Shown in pieces: positions 53,687 through 61,409 of a stretch of DNA of 64,000 nt. The notes under the pieces were generated by a model that was not told the DNA's origin, searched no databases, and saw nothing but the letters and a program-made list of their open reading frames with translations. Every line of letters starts with the position of its first letter. The first letter of the stretch is position 1. A program made the position numbers and the translations under genes. Origin of the DNA: an uncultured archaeon (GTDB lineage Archaea > Thermoplasmatota > Thermoplasmata > Thermoplasmatales > Thermoplasmataceae). The stretch is taken from assembly GCA_000965745.1 (NCBI GenBank), contig CP009479.1, positions 692,457 through 756,456 on the forward strand, written 5' to 3'.

Positions 53687-55505
53687 CCGATGCTTTCTTC
53701 CTTTCCTTTGAGGTATTTGATCTTTTTATTAGTTCAGAAACCGTCCATTTATAAAAGGAATCGACCGTACTGGATATTCCCGGCACACTTTTGTCTAATT
53801 CTTCCCTTCCGATTATACGGGATTTTCCATTCTGTTCGATGAAACATGAAATTGAGTCTGTACTTCTGTTCATATTAGTTATAGCGCTGGCCAACCAACG
53901 AATCTGATGAGATCCTTTGTTTGCAGCTGGCAATAAACTCTTAATTAGGGAAATAAGGCTTTCTTCTTCAGGGCGGAGTTCTAATACGTAATGTATCACT
54001 AATGCCAACAGATCACTATGTGTCGATATAACTATTTTCAGATTCTTCTGTGCAGCAATTGCAATTAACAATAACCCCATAAGAATCTGAGTACTAACAT
54101 GAAGCTGTGCCTCTGGTTCTTCTATTAAAATCAGTTCAGATTCTGATGCAGAAAGCAGAGGTAGCAATATTCCAGCCAATTCTTCCACCATCGCAGAAGA
54201 TAACCCAAGGTTGACCCCCTCTCCTTTAGAGTAGTTATAAACCAATGCCCCACTTTCTTCTAAGTATGAAATTTTACCTCCAAGAATGGGCTCAAATAAG
54301 CCAATAAATTCTTCAGGTGCATTATTTATCAATTTTTTACCTTCAATTGCCCACTCCAAATAATTGGCAGCTGGAGTAGAATCAATACCTCTCAGAATGT
54401 CTATTATCTCATCAGAGTCATAATATGGATTACCAAATGAAAGGTTTGCTAGTTGCATAACTAAATTCCTTCCATACGGGAAGAACTTAACAGATTTGAA
54501 AGAAGTAAGGTTGTAGATCTCGTTACTAACCTCATCGAATGCCAATTGCATCACGAAGTCGTGATATTCCTTTGTTATATCTTCTAAAATTTGTGTTGAA
54601 GAATAGTTGATAAGGTTCTCTTGATCTTCTGATGTAATTTTCTCAAGCACGTCGAGGTATCTGTCAAGTGGTACCCTAAGCTCTCGCAGGTAACTATGCC
54701 GTTCATACATCAGATTTGCCTTTTCCAAATCAAAGTGTAATGAAATTGATACAATCATTCTGACTGAGTTTGTTTCTACTCCTATTATCTTCCCATCAAA
54801 ATCAAACAAAATTGGAAAGTCATGTCTTAAACGTCGTATTGTGTAAGCAATAGCTGAATCATTTGAGTTAGAAAACTCTGGGAGAAAAAAATGGTAGTCT
54901 CTGCCGGTTATTATATGATCTCTTTCGGGGACTATAGAATTGATTGCCCTTTTCAAAACCTGCTGTAAATTAGAATCATTTATCATTATATGATCTATGG
55001 CACCACTTCCCACAAATTTGTTGAGTTCCTTTACATACAGCTCGGATATGTTCTCATATAGCTCCTCCCTTGGTATTCTAATTTCAATCTCCATATCCTT
55101 CTGAAATGATTCTATATTCAATTTTTTCAAGGGTCTCTTCCGACTTTGCTCACTTTGTTCCTTAGGTTTTTCCAACGAATATTCTTCTTTTAACTGTTTC
55201 AAAACTTTGATCAAATAATCAAAAAGTGGCCTCGCAAACTCATTGAGTTGAAACGAATTTAACTCGGGAGTTTCCAAGCTGTATGCTGTTCCATAGCTCT
55301 GCACCAATCTTATCAAGGCTTTCTCATCAAGACTCTGGAGAAACCAATAGATGGACCTCAACGAATAAGATTTTCCAGAATTTGGTCTCCCAAGTAGTAA
55401 AGATAAATCACGAAGTGGAAGTTCTAGTTTCTTTATAGGTCCAATCTCCTTGACAATAACAGTGTTTCCTTTTCTTACAACGTCCTTTTCAAATTTCGCC
55501 GTCAT
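53655..55505 (-). CDS. AAA15/OLD-like ABC-type ATPase
   Basis: 616 residues. Walker A is LSLLLGRPNSGKSYSLRSIYW (about 35-55). Residues about 90-400 form a long helical, coiled-coil-like insertion. The signature-like VNLGLSSAMVEELAGILLPLL (about 428-448) is followed by Walker B ELILIEEPEAQLHV (about 455-468) and the His switch IVISTHSDLLALVIHYVLE (about 493-511). This is the SMC/ABC-type layout of AAA15 (OLD, AriA-like) ATPases. Such ATPases are common sensors in phage-defence systems. No Toprim domain is attached; the next gene may be the effector. It starts 5 bp after the winged-helix gene. Confidence 0.8.
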   Translation of the reverse strand: MTAKFEKDVVRKGNTVIVKEIGPIKKLELPLRDLSLLLGRPNSGKSYSLRSIYWFLQSLDEKALIRLVQSYGTAYSLETPELNSFQLNEFARPLFDYLIKVLKQLKEEYSLEKPKEQSEQSRKRPLKKLNIESFQKDMEIEIRIPREELYENISELYVKELNKFVGSGAIDHIMINDSNLQQVLKRAINSIVPERDHIITGRDYHFFLPEFSNSNDSAIAYTIRRLRHDFPILFDFDGKIIGVETNSVRMIVSISLHFDLEKANLMYERHSYLRELRVPLDRYLDVLEKITSEDQENLINYSSTQILEDITKEYHDFVMQLAFDEVSNEIYNLTSFKSVKFFPYGRNLVMQLANLSFGNPYYDSDEIIDILRGIDSTPAANYLEWAIEGKKLINNAPEEFIGLFEPILGGKISYLEESGALVYNYSKGEGVNLGLSSAMVEELAGILLPLLSASESELILIEEPEAQLHVSTQILMGLLLIAIAAQKNLKIVISTHSDLLALVIHYVLELRPEEESLISLIKSLLPAANKGSHQIRWLASAITNMNRSTDSISCFIEQNGKSRIIGREELDKSVPGISSTVDSFYKWTVSELIKRSNTSKERKKASGDNNAETKDL

Positions 55506-55510
55506 TCATC

Positions 55511-55786
55511 TTACCCCAATAGTTCTTCCAGTTCTTTCAACTTTTCAGCTACCTTTTTTCCTTTTTCAGTCAAAGAAATCAAGTTCTTTGGTGGATATGA
55601 AGAACTCTCAATCCTTGCTTTTATTATACCAAGATCCTTTAACTTCTCAAGTGCTTTGTATCCTTGGTTTATAGAAACACCAGAATCTGGCCATATTCTT
55701 GACAATAAGTATTCGTCCTTGTCTCTGAGAAACAATGTAATTCTAAGAATACCTGACTGTTTTTCAAGTTCTCCAATTGAAGTCAA
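55511..55786 (-). CDS. Winged-helix regulator (MarR/PadR-like)
   Basis: 91 residues from a TTG at 55786, with a TATA-like CTATAATCTAT about 28 nt upstream. LLSRIWPDSGVSINQGYKALEKLKDLGIIKARI is the HTH, and the wing is SSSYPPKNLISLTEKGKKVAEKLKELEELL. It is the first gene of a three-gene operon with the ATPase and the nuclease-like gene. A 14-bp inverted repeat overlaps its promoter and the divergent one, so it probably represses both. Confidence 0.75.
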   Translation of the reverse strand: MTSIGELEKQSGILRITLFLRDKDEYLLSRIWPDSGVSINQGYKALEKLKDLGIIKARIESSSYPPKNLISLTEKGKKVAEKLKELEELLG

Positions 55787-55804
55787 AGCGTATTGTTATA
55801 TCTT

Positions 55805-55885
55805 ACTTCCAATATAGATTATAGCTTCTATCTTCCAAATCAGAATATACTTATATTTGTTTCATATAACTTCTATATTGGAAGT
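55805..55885. promoter_or_regulatory. 14-bp inverted repeat overlapping two divergent promoters
   Basis: ACTTCCAATATAGA (55805-55818) and its exact complement TCTATATTGGAAGT (55872-55885). A related half-site TTCTATCTTCCAAAT lies between them near 55826. The arms overlap the TATA-like regions of the winged-helix operon (minus) and the RHH/integrase operon (plus). Confidence 0.75.
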
Positions 55886-55891
55886 TAGAAT

Positions 55892-56038
55892 ATGAATTCG
55901 CAACAGTCTATACCGATCTTGACAAAGAGAGAAACTCATTCTCTATTGAAAGAGTTAAAATTTGATTTTAGAGTTGATTCTCTAGACAAAGTCATTAAAA
56001 TCTTGATTGAAGAACACAGACGGAGGAGTATTTCTTGA
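55892..56038 (+). CDS. 48-aa RHH-like/antitoxin-like protein
   Basis: Starts MNSQQSIPILTKRETHSLLK, continues ELKFDFRVDSLDKVIKILIE and ends EHRRRSIS. The pattern, a short strand then two helices with VDSLDKVIKILIEEHRRR, is that of small archaeal antitoxin-like RHH proteins. Its TGA overlaps the TTG start of the integrase gene, so the two are coupled. It may regulate excision or the divergent promoters. Confidence 0.6.
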   Translation: MNSQQSIPILTKRETHSLLKELKFDFRVDSLDKVIKILIEEHRRRSIS

Positions 56039-57009
56039 ATGAAAGGGATTTTCAAAATAAACTCCAGGAATATCGGATTTGGGCAATGACAATGGGGAGA
56101 TACTCTCCTTCAACTGTAAAACGAGCCTTAAGAAGAATACGAAGTTTTTCTCGTTTAATTGACTTATTTAATCCAGATCAAGGCAAGATTCTAGATTTTT
56201 TTGCCTCTGAAATAGAGAACAGGACAAAGCCGCATACTATTAACAATCAGAGGAAAGATCTATCATCGTGGTTCAGATTTCTCGGTTTAGATATAGAATT
56301 GCCCAAATTAAAAGAACCTCCGGTTCCAGATCCTTGGATTCCAACAAATACTGAAGTAGAGATAATCATACAAGCTGCCGGTCATATGAGTACAAGAAGG
56401 GAGGTCAATATCAGAAATTCAATAATTGCGCATATTGCTTTCTTTGGTGGTGCTCGAATAGGCGAAATTGTACAGATAAACATCTCCGATATCCAGGAAA
56501 ATGGAATAAGAATCAGATCTGAGAAAGTAGAAGCAGAACGTATCATAGGCCTACCTGATAAAATTATGAACGATGTCAGAAAGTATATCAAAGATTACAG
56601 GCCAAACACAGATCAAACAGCACTTTTCACAACACCAACAGGAAGAATGACCTATGACTACATCAGAAAAATCGCCAAAAGGATAGGGGCTTTCACTGGC
56701 ATCAAAAAATTCCACTGGCACGCTGCGAGGCACTGGTGCGCCACATCCCTTCTAAAAGGGTATCACGGAGCAAAACCACTGGACATTCGCATGGTCCAAA
56801 TCCATCTCGGACATCGGTCACTTCGGACCACTCAGCGCTACACCCACTTTTCTCAGTATGAAGTTGCGGAGGTGGTAATATCCCGCCTCAGGGATATATT
56901 TCAGGGAAGTGGAAAAATGACGGAATTGGTATCGATGTACGAATCTGGTAGTGGACCACATGGGGCTGCCCGGATTTGGACCGGAGTCTCAGGCTCCCAA
57001 AGCCCGTAG
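56035..57009 (+). CDS. Tyrosine recombinase (XerC/integrase-type)
   Basis: 324 residues from a TTG at 56035 with GGAGGAG 8 nt upstream. The N-terminal SAM-like core-binding domain is about 10-85. Catalytic residues are Arg in AFFGGARIGEIVQ (about 142), His-x-x-Arg in WHAARHWCATSLL (about 233), His in IHLGHRSLRTTQRYTHFS and Tyr in QRYTHF (about 264). The last 22 codons run through the 3' half of the tRNA-Pro gene on the opposite strand. This is expected when an element carries its integrase across the attachment site. It is intact, so the element may still be mobile. Confidence 0.9.
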   Translation: MNERDFQNKLQEYRIWAMTMGRYSPSTVKRALRRIRSFSRLIDLFNPDQGKILDFFASEIENRTKPHTINNQRKDLSSWFRFLGLDIELPKLKEPPVPDPWIPTNTEVEIIIQAAGHMSTRREVNIRNSIIAHIAFFGGARIGEIVQINISDIQENGIRIRSEKVEAERIIGLPDKIMNDVRKYIKDYRPNTDQTALFTTPTGRMTYDYIRKIAKRIGAFTGIKKFHWHAARHWCATSLLKGYHGAKPLDIRMVQIHLGHRSLRTTQRYTHFSQYEVAEVVISRLRDIFQGSGKMTELVSMYESGSGPHGAARIWTGVSGSQSP

Positions 57010-57033
57010 GATACCAAGCTACCCCACAGCCCC
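56962..57033 (-). tRNA. tRNA-Pro (anticodon TGG)
   Basis: Reads on the minus strand GGGGCTG...CAGCCCC as the 7-bp acceptor stem, with discriminator A and no encoded CCA. The anticodon arm is CGGGC-TTTGGGA-GCCTG with TGG in the loop. The D-arm contains TAGCTTGGTA, and the T-arm is CCGG-TCCAAAT-CCGG. The 3' half is overlapped by the end of the integrase gene, making it the likely attachment site. Confidence 0.9.
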
Positions 57034-57106
57034 TTTGTGATATTCTGGAAATGCCGTCCGAATAAAAACTTACCGCAATATGATGTATTTACTCCCGCAT
57101 CAGGAC

Positions 57107-57526
57107 TCACTTGTATTTGAAGGGGAGAAGATCAAGAACGTCGGATTTGCGGAGTTTGCCATTGTCGGGATAGATAACCTTGGCAGTTCTGTCATAATCG
57201 GAGACCAGTTCACGGCACATTCCGCATGGTGAAACTACTTTCATTGACTGATCGGGATTTGATGGGCGCGGATGCTTCACGGCAACTATTGTATCAAACT
57301 GGCTGCTTCCATCGTATAATGCTTTGGCCACAGCTATGGCTTCTGCGCAGACAGCTATTCGTCCAACGCTTGCTTCAATGTGGACAGAAGTGAAGATTTT
57401 GCCATCCTTAGTTCTCAAAGCCGCGCCAATAGAGTGCCAATTTTCCAGGTACCTGTCTACAATGGCCTTTTTTGCCATTTCTACAAGCTCCTCGTCTTCC
57501 TTTTTAATCTCATAATCCACGGTCAT
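57107..57526 (-). CDS. Cytidine deaminase-family protein
   Basis: 139 residues from the ATG at 57526. The zinc site is seen as VHIEASVGRIAVCAEAIAVAKAL (Cys and Glu at about 62-63) and VVSPCGMCRELVSD (Cys pair at about 101-104), in the order of small homotetrameric cytidine deaminases. The wording around the Cys-Ala-Glu is also like blasticidin-S deaminase. It would convert (deoxy)cytidine to (deoxy)uridine in pyrimidine salvage. It is the first chromosomal gene after the tRNA. Confidence 0.85.
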   Translation of the reverse strand: MTVDYEIKKEDEELVEMAKKAIVDRYLENWHSIGAALRTKDGKIFTSVHIEASVGRIAVCAEAIAVAKALYDGSSQFDTIVAVKHPRPSNPDQSMKVVSPCGMCRELVSDYDRTAKVIYPDNGKLRKSDVLDLLPFKYK

Positions 57527-57792
57527 CAACCTTTCCCAGTATGCACAGTTAGGTTTTATGAATACTTATTCAGGCAAAAAGGAAACGGTGATATATTTCT
57601 CAGCAATAATTGATGAGCCACTGTGATGAATTCAGCCTTGACTGAAATTATGATGAAAGACGGGCAGACTGAGTGGTTTACATACATGTGAATTTTGTGG
57701 AATGCAGTAATCAAAATGCTCTACATTCACTTAATTTCTGCCAAATTTATATTTCAAAATCAAGTTTTTTAGTAATTCTAGAAAAGATTTTT
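57527..57792. other. Intergenic stretch, no gene recognised
   Basis: AT-rich upstream DNA between two divergent genes. I see no open frame worth calling and no RNA fold. The promoter of the deaminase lies at its left end and the metal box of the transporter gene follows it. Confidence 0.4.
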
Positions 57793-57811
57793 TTAGGTTA
57801 GCCTAATATCT
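57793..57811. promoter_or_regulatory. DtxR/IdeR-like metal box
   Basis: TTAGGTTAGCCTAATATCT matches the classical 19-bp DtxR site TTAGGTTAGCCTAACCTAA at 15 positions, including the first 14 in a row. It lies 67 bp before the NRAMP-related gene, right for repression of its promoter by a metal-loaded DtxR/IdeR-type regulator. Confidence 0.75.
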
Positions 57812-57846
57812 GAATTAATGTGCTCCCTAGAATATGATTCGAAATT

Positions 57847-57865
57847 CCCCACTGAAAGGGTGGGG
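57847..57865 (+). promoter_or_regulatory. Hairpin overlapping the transporter's ribosome binding site
   Basis: CCCCAC (57847-57852) pairs with GTGGGG (57860-57865). The right arm is part of the Shine-Dalgarno-like GGGGTG before the ATG at 57878. It could limit translation. It also resembles the end hairpins of IS200/IS605 elements, but no such transposase is present. Confidence 0.4.
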
Positions 57866-57877
57866 TGAAAAGCGGGC

Positions 57878-59119
57878 ATGTATAATGTATTCAAGCATAC
57901 CCGAACTGGGAGACACTCCTTCCTGGCTTCCTTTGGGCCTGCGTGGATCGTAATGATTGCGGATGTCGACGTAGCCAGCATCGTAACAGGAATACAATCA
58001 GGCTCGTCATTCGGTTTTCATCTCATCTTCATCGAACTGATGCTCACAGTTCCCCTTGCAGTCATACAGTTTGTATCAGGCAGCATAGCAATAGCTACTG
58101 GGAAGGGGATAGCAGAATCAATCAGGGGAACATGGGGCTCAAAATATGCCTATATTTCTGCGATTCCAATGGCGCTCACTGATTTTCTCTCTTATGTCAC
58201 AGAATACGCCGGAATAGCCATCGGCTTCCTCCTAATTGGCCTAAACCCGGCAATAGGGATATTAACAGCATTCATTCTGCACAATGTTCTGGTTATGACC
58301 AGACGTTTTGAAACTGTTGAGAAGCCGCTTCTCATCATAAGTTTTGTACTGGTTGCATCTTTTGTCATAGCTGCAGTTATGTCCTCACCGGATCTGCACA
58401 GCCTCGTATTCACCGGACTTAGTCCGATTCAGCCGTACGGAAATTCAGATTACACTTACCTGGCGGTCGCGAACATTGGTGCTGTAATAATGCCCTGGAT
58501 GATATTCTACCAGGCAGGGGCCAGCGTTGAAAAGAAGATTCCAGCAACATCCATTAAAGGTCAGAAGAGGGAAACTTACATGGGTGCCCTAGTAAGCGAA
58601 CTAATCATGGTTGCAATAATTATAGCATCTGCAAGAATAAGCTCTTTCGGAACTTTGGACCTTGGGGACATTTCTGGTGCTTTCTCGTATATGGGGCCAA
58701 TGGGGCATTTCCTGATGGCAATAGGATTCATTTCAGCGGCTTTCCTAGCACTTGTCGTAATATCACTCTCGTCTGCGTGGGGGGTATGCGAAGCAGCAGG
58801 CATCAAATTCAGGTTCTCCGAGAAAATCTCCCGCCGCAAGGGTTTCTATTTCATCTTCCTCCTTGAAAGTTTCCCGGCGATGATCCTGAGTATGGTTGCA
58901 TCCTCAGGCCTCATCTCCTTGATGCTCAACCTGATGGTGATCTACGTCATCGTCGACATACCTGTGCTAATTATGGTAGGAATGATTACAATAAAACAGA
59001 GAATGGTCCAAAGGGGGACACTCTCAAGGAAAACCATGGCAGCTTACTGGGCTTTCTTCTTTCTAATAGAGGCTATGGGAATATACAGCCTGCTCACGTC
59101 CAGCCTGGCTTTTCTTTGA
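57878..59119 (+). CDS. NRAMP-related divalent metal transporter
   Basis: 413 residues, about 11 membrane helices, of the NRAMP fold. The first helix has FGPAWIVMIADVDVASIVTG where canonical members have Asp-Pro-Gly-Asn. The sixth has VIMPWMIFYQAGASVEKK where canonical members have a Met-Pro-His pair. The residues that ligate Mn2+/Fe2+ are therefore partly changed, placing it in a divergent clade whose substrate is uncertain (Mn2+, Fe2+ or Mg2+). The DtxR-like box upstream supports Fe2+ or Mn2+ uptake. Confidence 0.8.
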   Translation: MYNVFKHTRTGRHSFLASFGPAWIVMIADVDVASIVTGIQSGSSFGFHLIFIELMLTVPLAVIQFVSGSIAIATGKGIAESIRGTWGSKYAYISAIPMALTDFLSYVTEYAGIAIGFLLIGLNPAIGILTAFILHNVLVMTRRFETVEKPLLIISFVLVASFVIAAVMSSPDLHSLVFTGLSPIQPYGNSDYTYLAVANIGAVIMPWMIFYQAGASVEKKIPATSIKGQKRETYMGALVSELIMVAIIIASARISSFGTLDLGDISGAFSYMGPMGHFLMAIGFISAAFLALVVISLSSAWGVCEAAGIKFRFSEKISRRKGFYFIFLLESFPAMILSMVASSGLISLMLNLMVIYVIVDIPVLIMVGMITIKQRMVQRGTLSRKTMAAYWAFFFLIEAMGIYSLLTSSLAFL

Positions 59120-59154
59120 TACCATTGACGGAGAATGGTATGTTGGGAAAAACC

Positions 59155-60105
59155 TTATCGTACCCTTTCAAGCGTGAATGATCCGAGATCATAACCAGTT
59201 TCGGAGGGATACATCTCTATCCACTCCCTGGATCTTGCATTTCCTATCCCCTCAATTCTGATGTAATTGTCAGTAAATGTCTTTCTAAGGTGGATCGCAC
59301 CATCCATGAGGTAGCTCACAGCCTCATACATCCTGTCGTCAAATAGCCCGTCCTCTAGTATGTAAAAGGTCAGGGATCCCTCAGTCTTTCTCTTCTGTGA
59401 AAACTGCTGCAGAAGCCTGAGAAAAGTCTTCTCGTCGTGCTGAGTAATAAATGTTGTGAGGGATGTAAGAAGGAATCTGTAGCCTTTGTGTTTCTGGCAC
59501 ACTTCAGAAGTAACCGAATCCACAGTCTTGATCAGCGAACTCAGGTTGTACGAGTCGACTTGGACAGCATGCTTTGACCCGACTTCCGCCTGGATGGACC
59601 TTGAATAAGCGTCAATAAATCTAAGGAGCCCTGACTCTTCGGCTTTTTCAACATCACCAGCGATCTTTGAAAGCGACTCTTTCATCTGCACAATATCCTT
59701 GTCGGCAGAAAGGACAATTACCGGTATCCCGTCTCTCAGAGACTGTGCAACGAAGTTGTTTGCGATGATAAATTTGCCGCTGAATGGGGGGCCCCTCAGA
59801 ACTATATTGCTTGGAGGGGCAATTCCACCATAAAGGAGAGAATCGAGCTTGCCATTGCCCGTTGACATCTTCTGGCCTTTCACATTCTCAGAGACGGCCT
59901 TGATGAGGGCCTCCCTGGCAACTGAATCGCTGCTAGTGCTTTTGCCCTTCGAAGAATTTTCCGGTACACTGAGAGCATCCAGAAGTCTCCGGACCTCCTT
60001 CTTTTTCTCGTTCAGCTTATCGATTAGGGCATCCACTTCCCTGCTTCTCTTCTCCAGTTCGCTGATCGCGCTGGATATCCTTTCTAGATCATCCTCTCCG
60101 GTCAC
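59155..60105 (-). CDS. KaiC/RecA-superfamily ATPase with coiled-coil N-terminus
   Basis: 316 residues. Residues 1-50 are a coiled coil (ERISSAISELEKRSREVDALIDKLNEKKKEVRRLL). The RecA-like domain starts TGNGKLDSLLYGGIAPPSNIVLRGPPFSGKFIIANNF, with Walker A GPPFSGKF (about 106-113). The Walker B strand is poor (YRFLLTSLTTFI), with no clear acidic residue, so ATPase activity is doubtful. Archaeal KaiC-like proteins often act as regulators. Its start overlaps the stop of the gluconate dehydratase gene (ATGA), so the two are coupled. Confidence 0.75.
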   Translation of the reverse strand: MTGEDDLERISSAISELEKRSREVDALIDKLNEKKKEVRRLLDALSVPENSSKGKSTSSDSVAREALIKAVSENVKGQKMSTGNGKLDSLLYGGIAPPSNIVLRGPPFSGKFIIANNFVAQSLRDGIPVIVLSADKDIVQMKESLSKIAGDVEKAEESGLLRFIDAYSRSIQAEVGSKHAVQVDSYNLSSLIKTVDSVTSEVCQKHKGYRFLLTSLTTFITQHDEKTFLRLLQQFSQKRKTEGSLTFYILEDGLFDDRMYEAVSYLMDGAIHLRKTFTDNYIRIEGIGNARSREWIEMYPSETGYDLGSFTLERVR

Positions 60106-61310
60106 TTACTGCTCTCCTTCTTTGCAAATGTCCCCGAAACAACCCAGGGGGGCTCCCTTGGATCAAAGGGTTCCATGCCTTCAACTTTGTGATCCTCTTC
60201 TATTTTTTGATCGACTTCAATTCCAAGGCCAGGTTTGCCGGAAAGTTCGAAATAGCCATTATTCAGCTTATATCCCGACTTGACAAGATTCTGCTTCCAG
60301 TCCGGCCAGAACTTCTCGAAACTTTCCTGGATCAGGAAATTAGTCAAGGTGACATCAACATTTAAGGATGCGGCGGTCTGCACAGGCCCGAAGGCATTGT
60401 GGAATGCAACAGGAACCCCGAAGGCATCGGCAATGGCGGCAGTCTTCTTCGCTTCCAGAATTCCAAGCGAGTTTGTCAGATCGGGCTGTATTGTATCGAC
60501 AAGCCCCTGTGATATCAGCCTGGCAAAGTCTCTCTTGTTCAGTACTCTCTCTCCCAGTGCAACCGGCGTGAGCACATATTTCTTAAATTCAGAAAGGCCG
60601 ACTTCAAGCTCAGGGTGCACCGGCTCCTCCATGAAAAGAGGGGAAAATTCGTCAAGGGCCATTCCTGCCTTTACCGCTGCAGGAGTGGAAAATCTCCCAT
60701 GGCACTCTATAAGCAGGTCCACCTTGTCACCCAGCTCCGCCCTAAGAGTTCCAACTATGTCCCTTGCATTGTCTATTCCCTCCTTGGTTATTGTATCATA
60801 ATTGTCACCGAAGGGATCGAATTTCATGGCAGTGAATCCCATTTTCACAACTTCCTTTGCTTTTTTCAGGAAGTCGTCTGCTGTCATGCAATCATCATAC
60901 CAGCCGTTCGCATAGGCCCTTATTTTGCTGTGGAAAGTTCCTCCGAGCAGGTCGTACACAGGTGCACCCAACTCCTTGCCAATCAGGTCCCAACTCGCTA
61001 TCTCAAACGCACTGAGGGCTGAGGTTGCTTCCATTGATCTGGACAGATAAAATGAATTTCTGTAGAAATCTCTAATGTTTTTCTCAACATTGAAGGGATT
61101 TGCCCCCTTGAATATCCTTTCAACCTCTTTCATGCTTTCCAGGACCGGCAGCGTCATGAGGGTTGTAGGAGCTTCACCGTATCCTACAGTCCCGTCCTTT
61201 GTCGTGAGCTTCACAAGAAGCATTGTGGAGCTCCAGGGTGACGATATCTCCTTCCCTCTGACACCCAGCTCAAGAATTTCAACATCGCTTATCTCAGAAT
61301 TCATGGACAA
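60102..61310 (-). CDS. Enolase-superfamily sugar-acid dehydratase, probably gluconate dehydratase
   Basis: 402 residues of the mandelate racemase/muconate-lactonising type. The capping domain comes first, then GFTAMKFDPFGDN with the catalytic Lys. Metal ligands are Glu in LLIECHGRFS, MEEPVHPEL and ALGERVLNKRD. A His lies in PVAFHNAFGPVQT, with GWYDD earlier. In Thermoplasmatales such an enzyme makes 2-keto-3-deoxygluconate from gluconate in the non-phosphorylating Entner-Doudoroff pathway. Galactonate or another aldonate is the main alternative. Confidence 0.8.
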   Translation of the reverse strand: MSMNSEISDVEILELGVRGKEISSPWSSTMLLVKLTTKDGTVGYGEAPTTLMTLPVLESMKEVERIFKGANPFNVEKNIRDFYRNSFYLSRSMEATSALSAFEIASWDLIGKELGAPVYDLLGGTFHSKIRAYANGWYDDCMTADDFLKKAKEVVKMGFTAMKFDPFGDNYDTITKEGIDNARDIVGTLRAELGDKVDLLIECHGRFSTPAAVKAGMALDEFSPLFMEEPVHPELEVGLSEFKKYVLTPVALGERVLNKRDFARLISQGLVDTIQPDLTNSLGILEAKKTAAIADAFGVPVAFHNAFGPVQTAASLNVDVTLTNFLIQESFEKFWPDWKQNLVKSGYKLNNGYFELSGKPGLGIEVDQKIEEDHKVEGMEPFDPREPPWVVSGTFAKKESSK

Positions 61311-61409
61311 AGATGGAAATCTTCATATTTAATGTTGTTAAACTTTACTCTTTTCAAGCATCGTTTCGACTCATCAAAACACTAATTAGCCTTAGCTCAA
61401 TGCCTCTTC

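Noticed and set aside
57847-57865. Intact IS200/IS605 element
   Set aside because: Only a small hairpin resembling an element end is present; there is no TnpA or TnpB gene.
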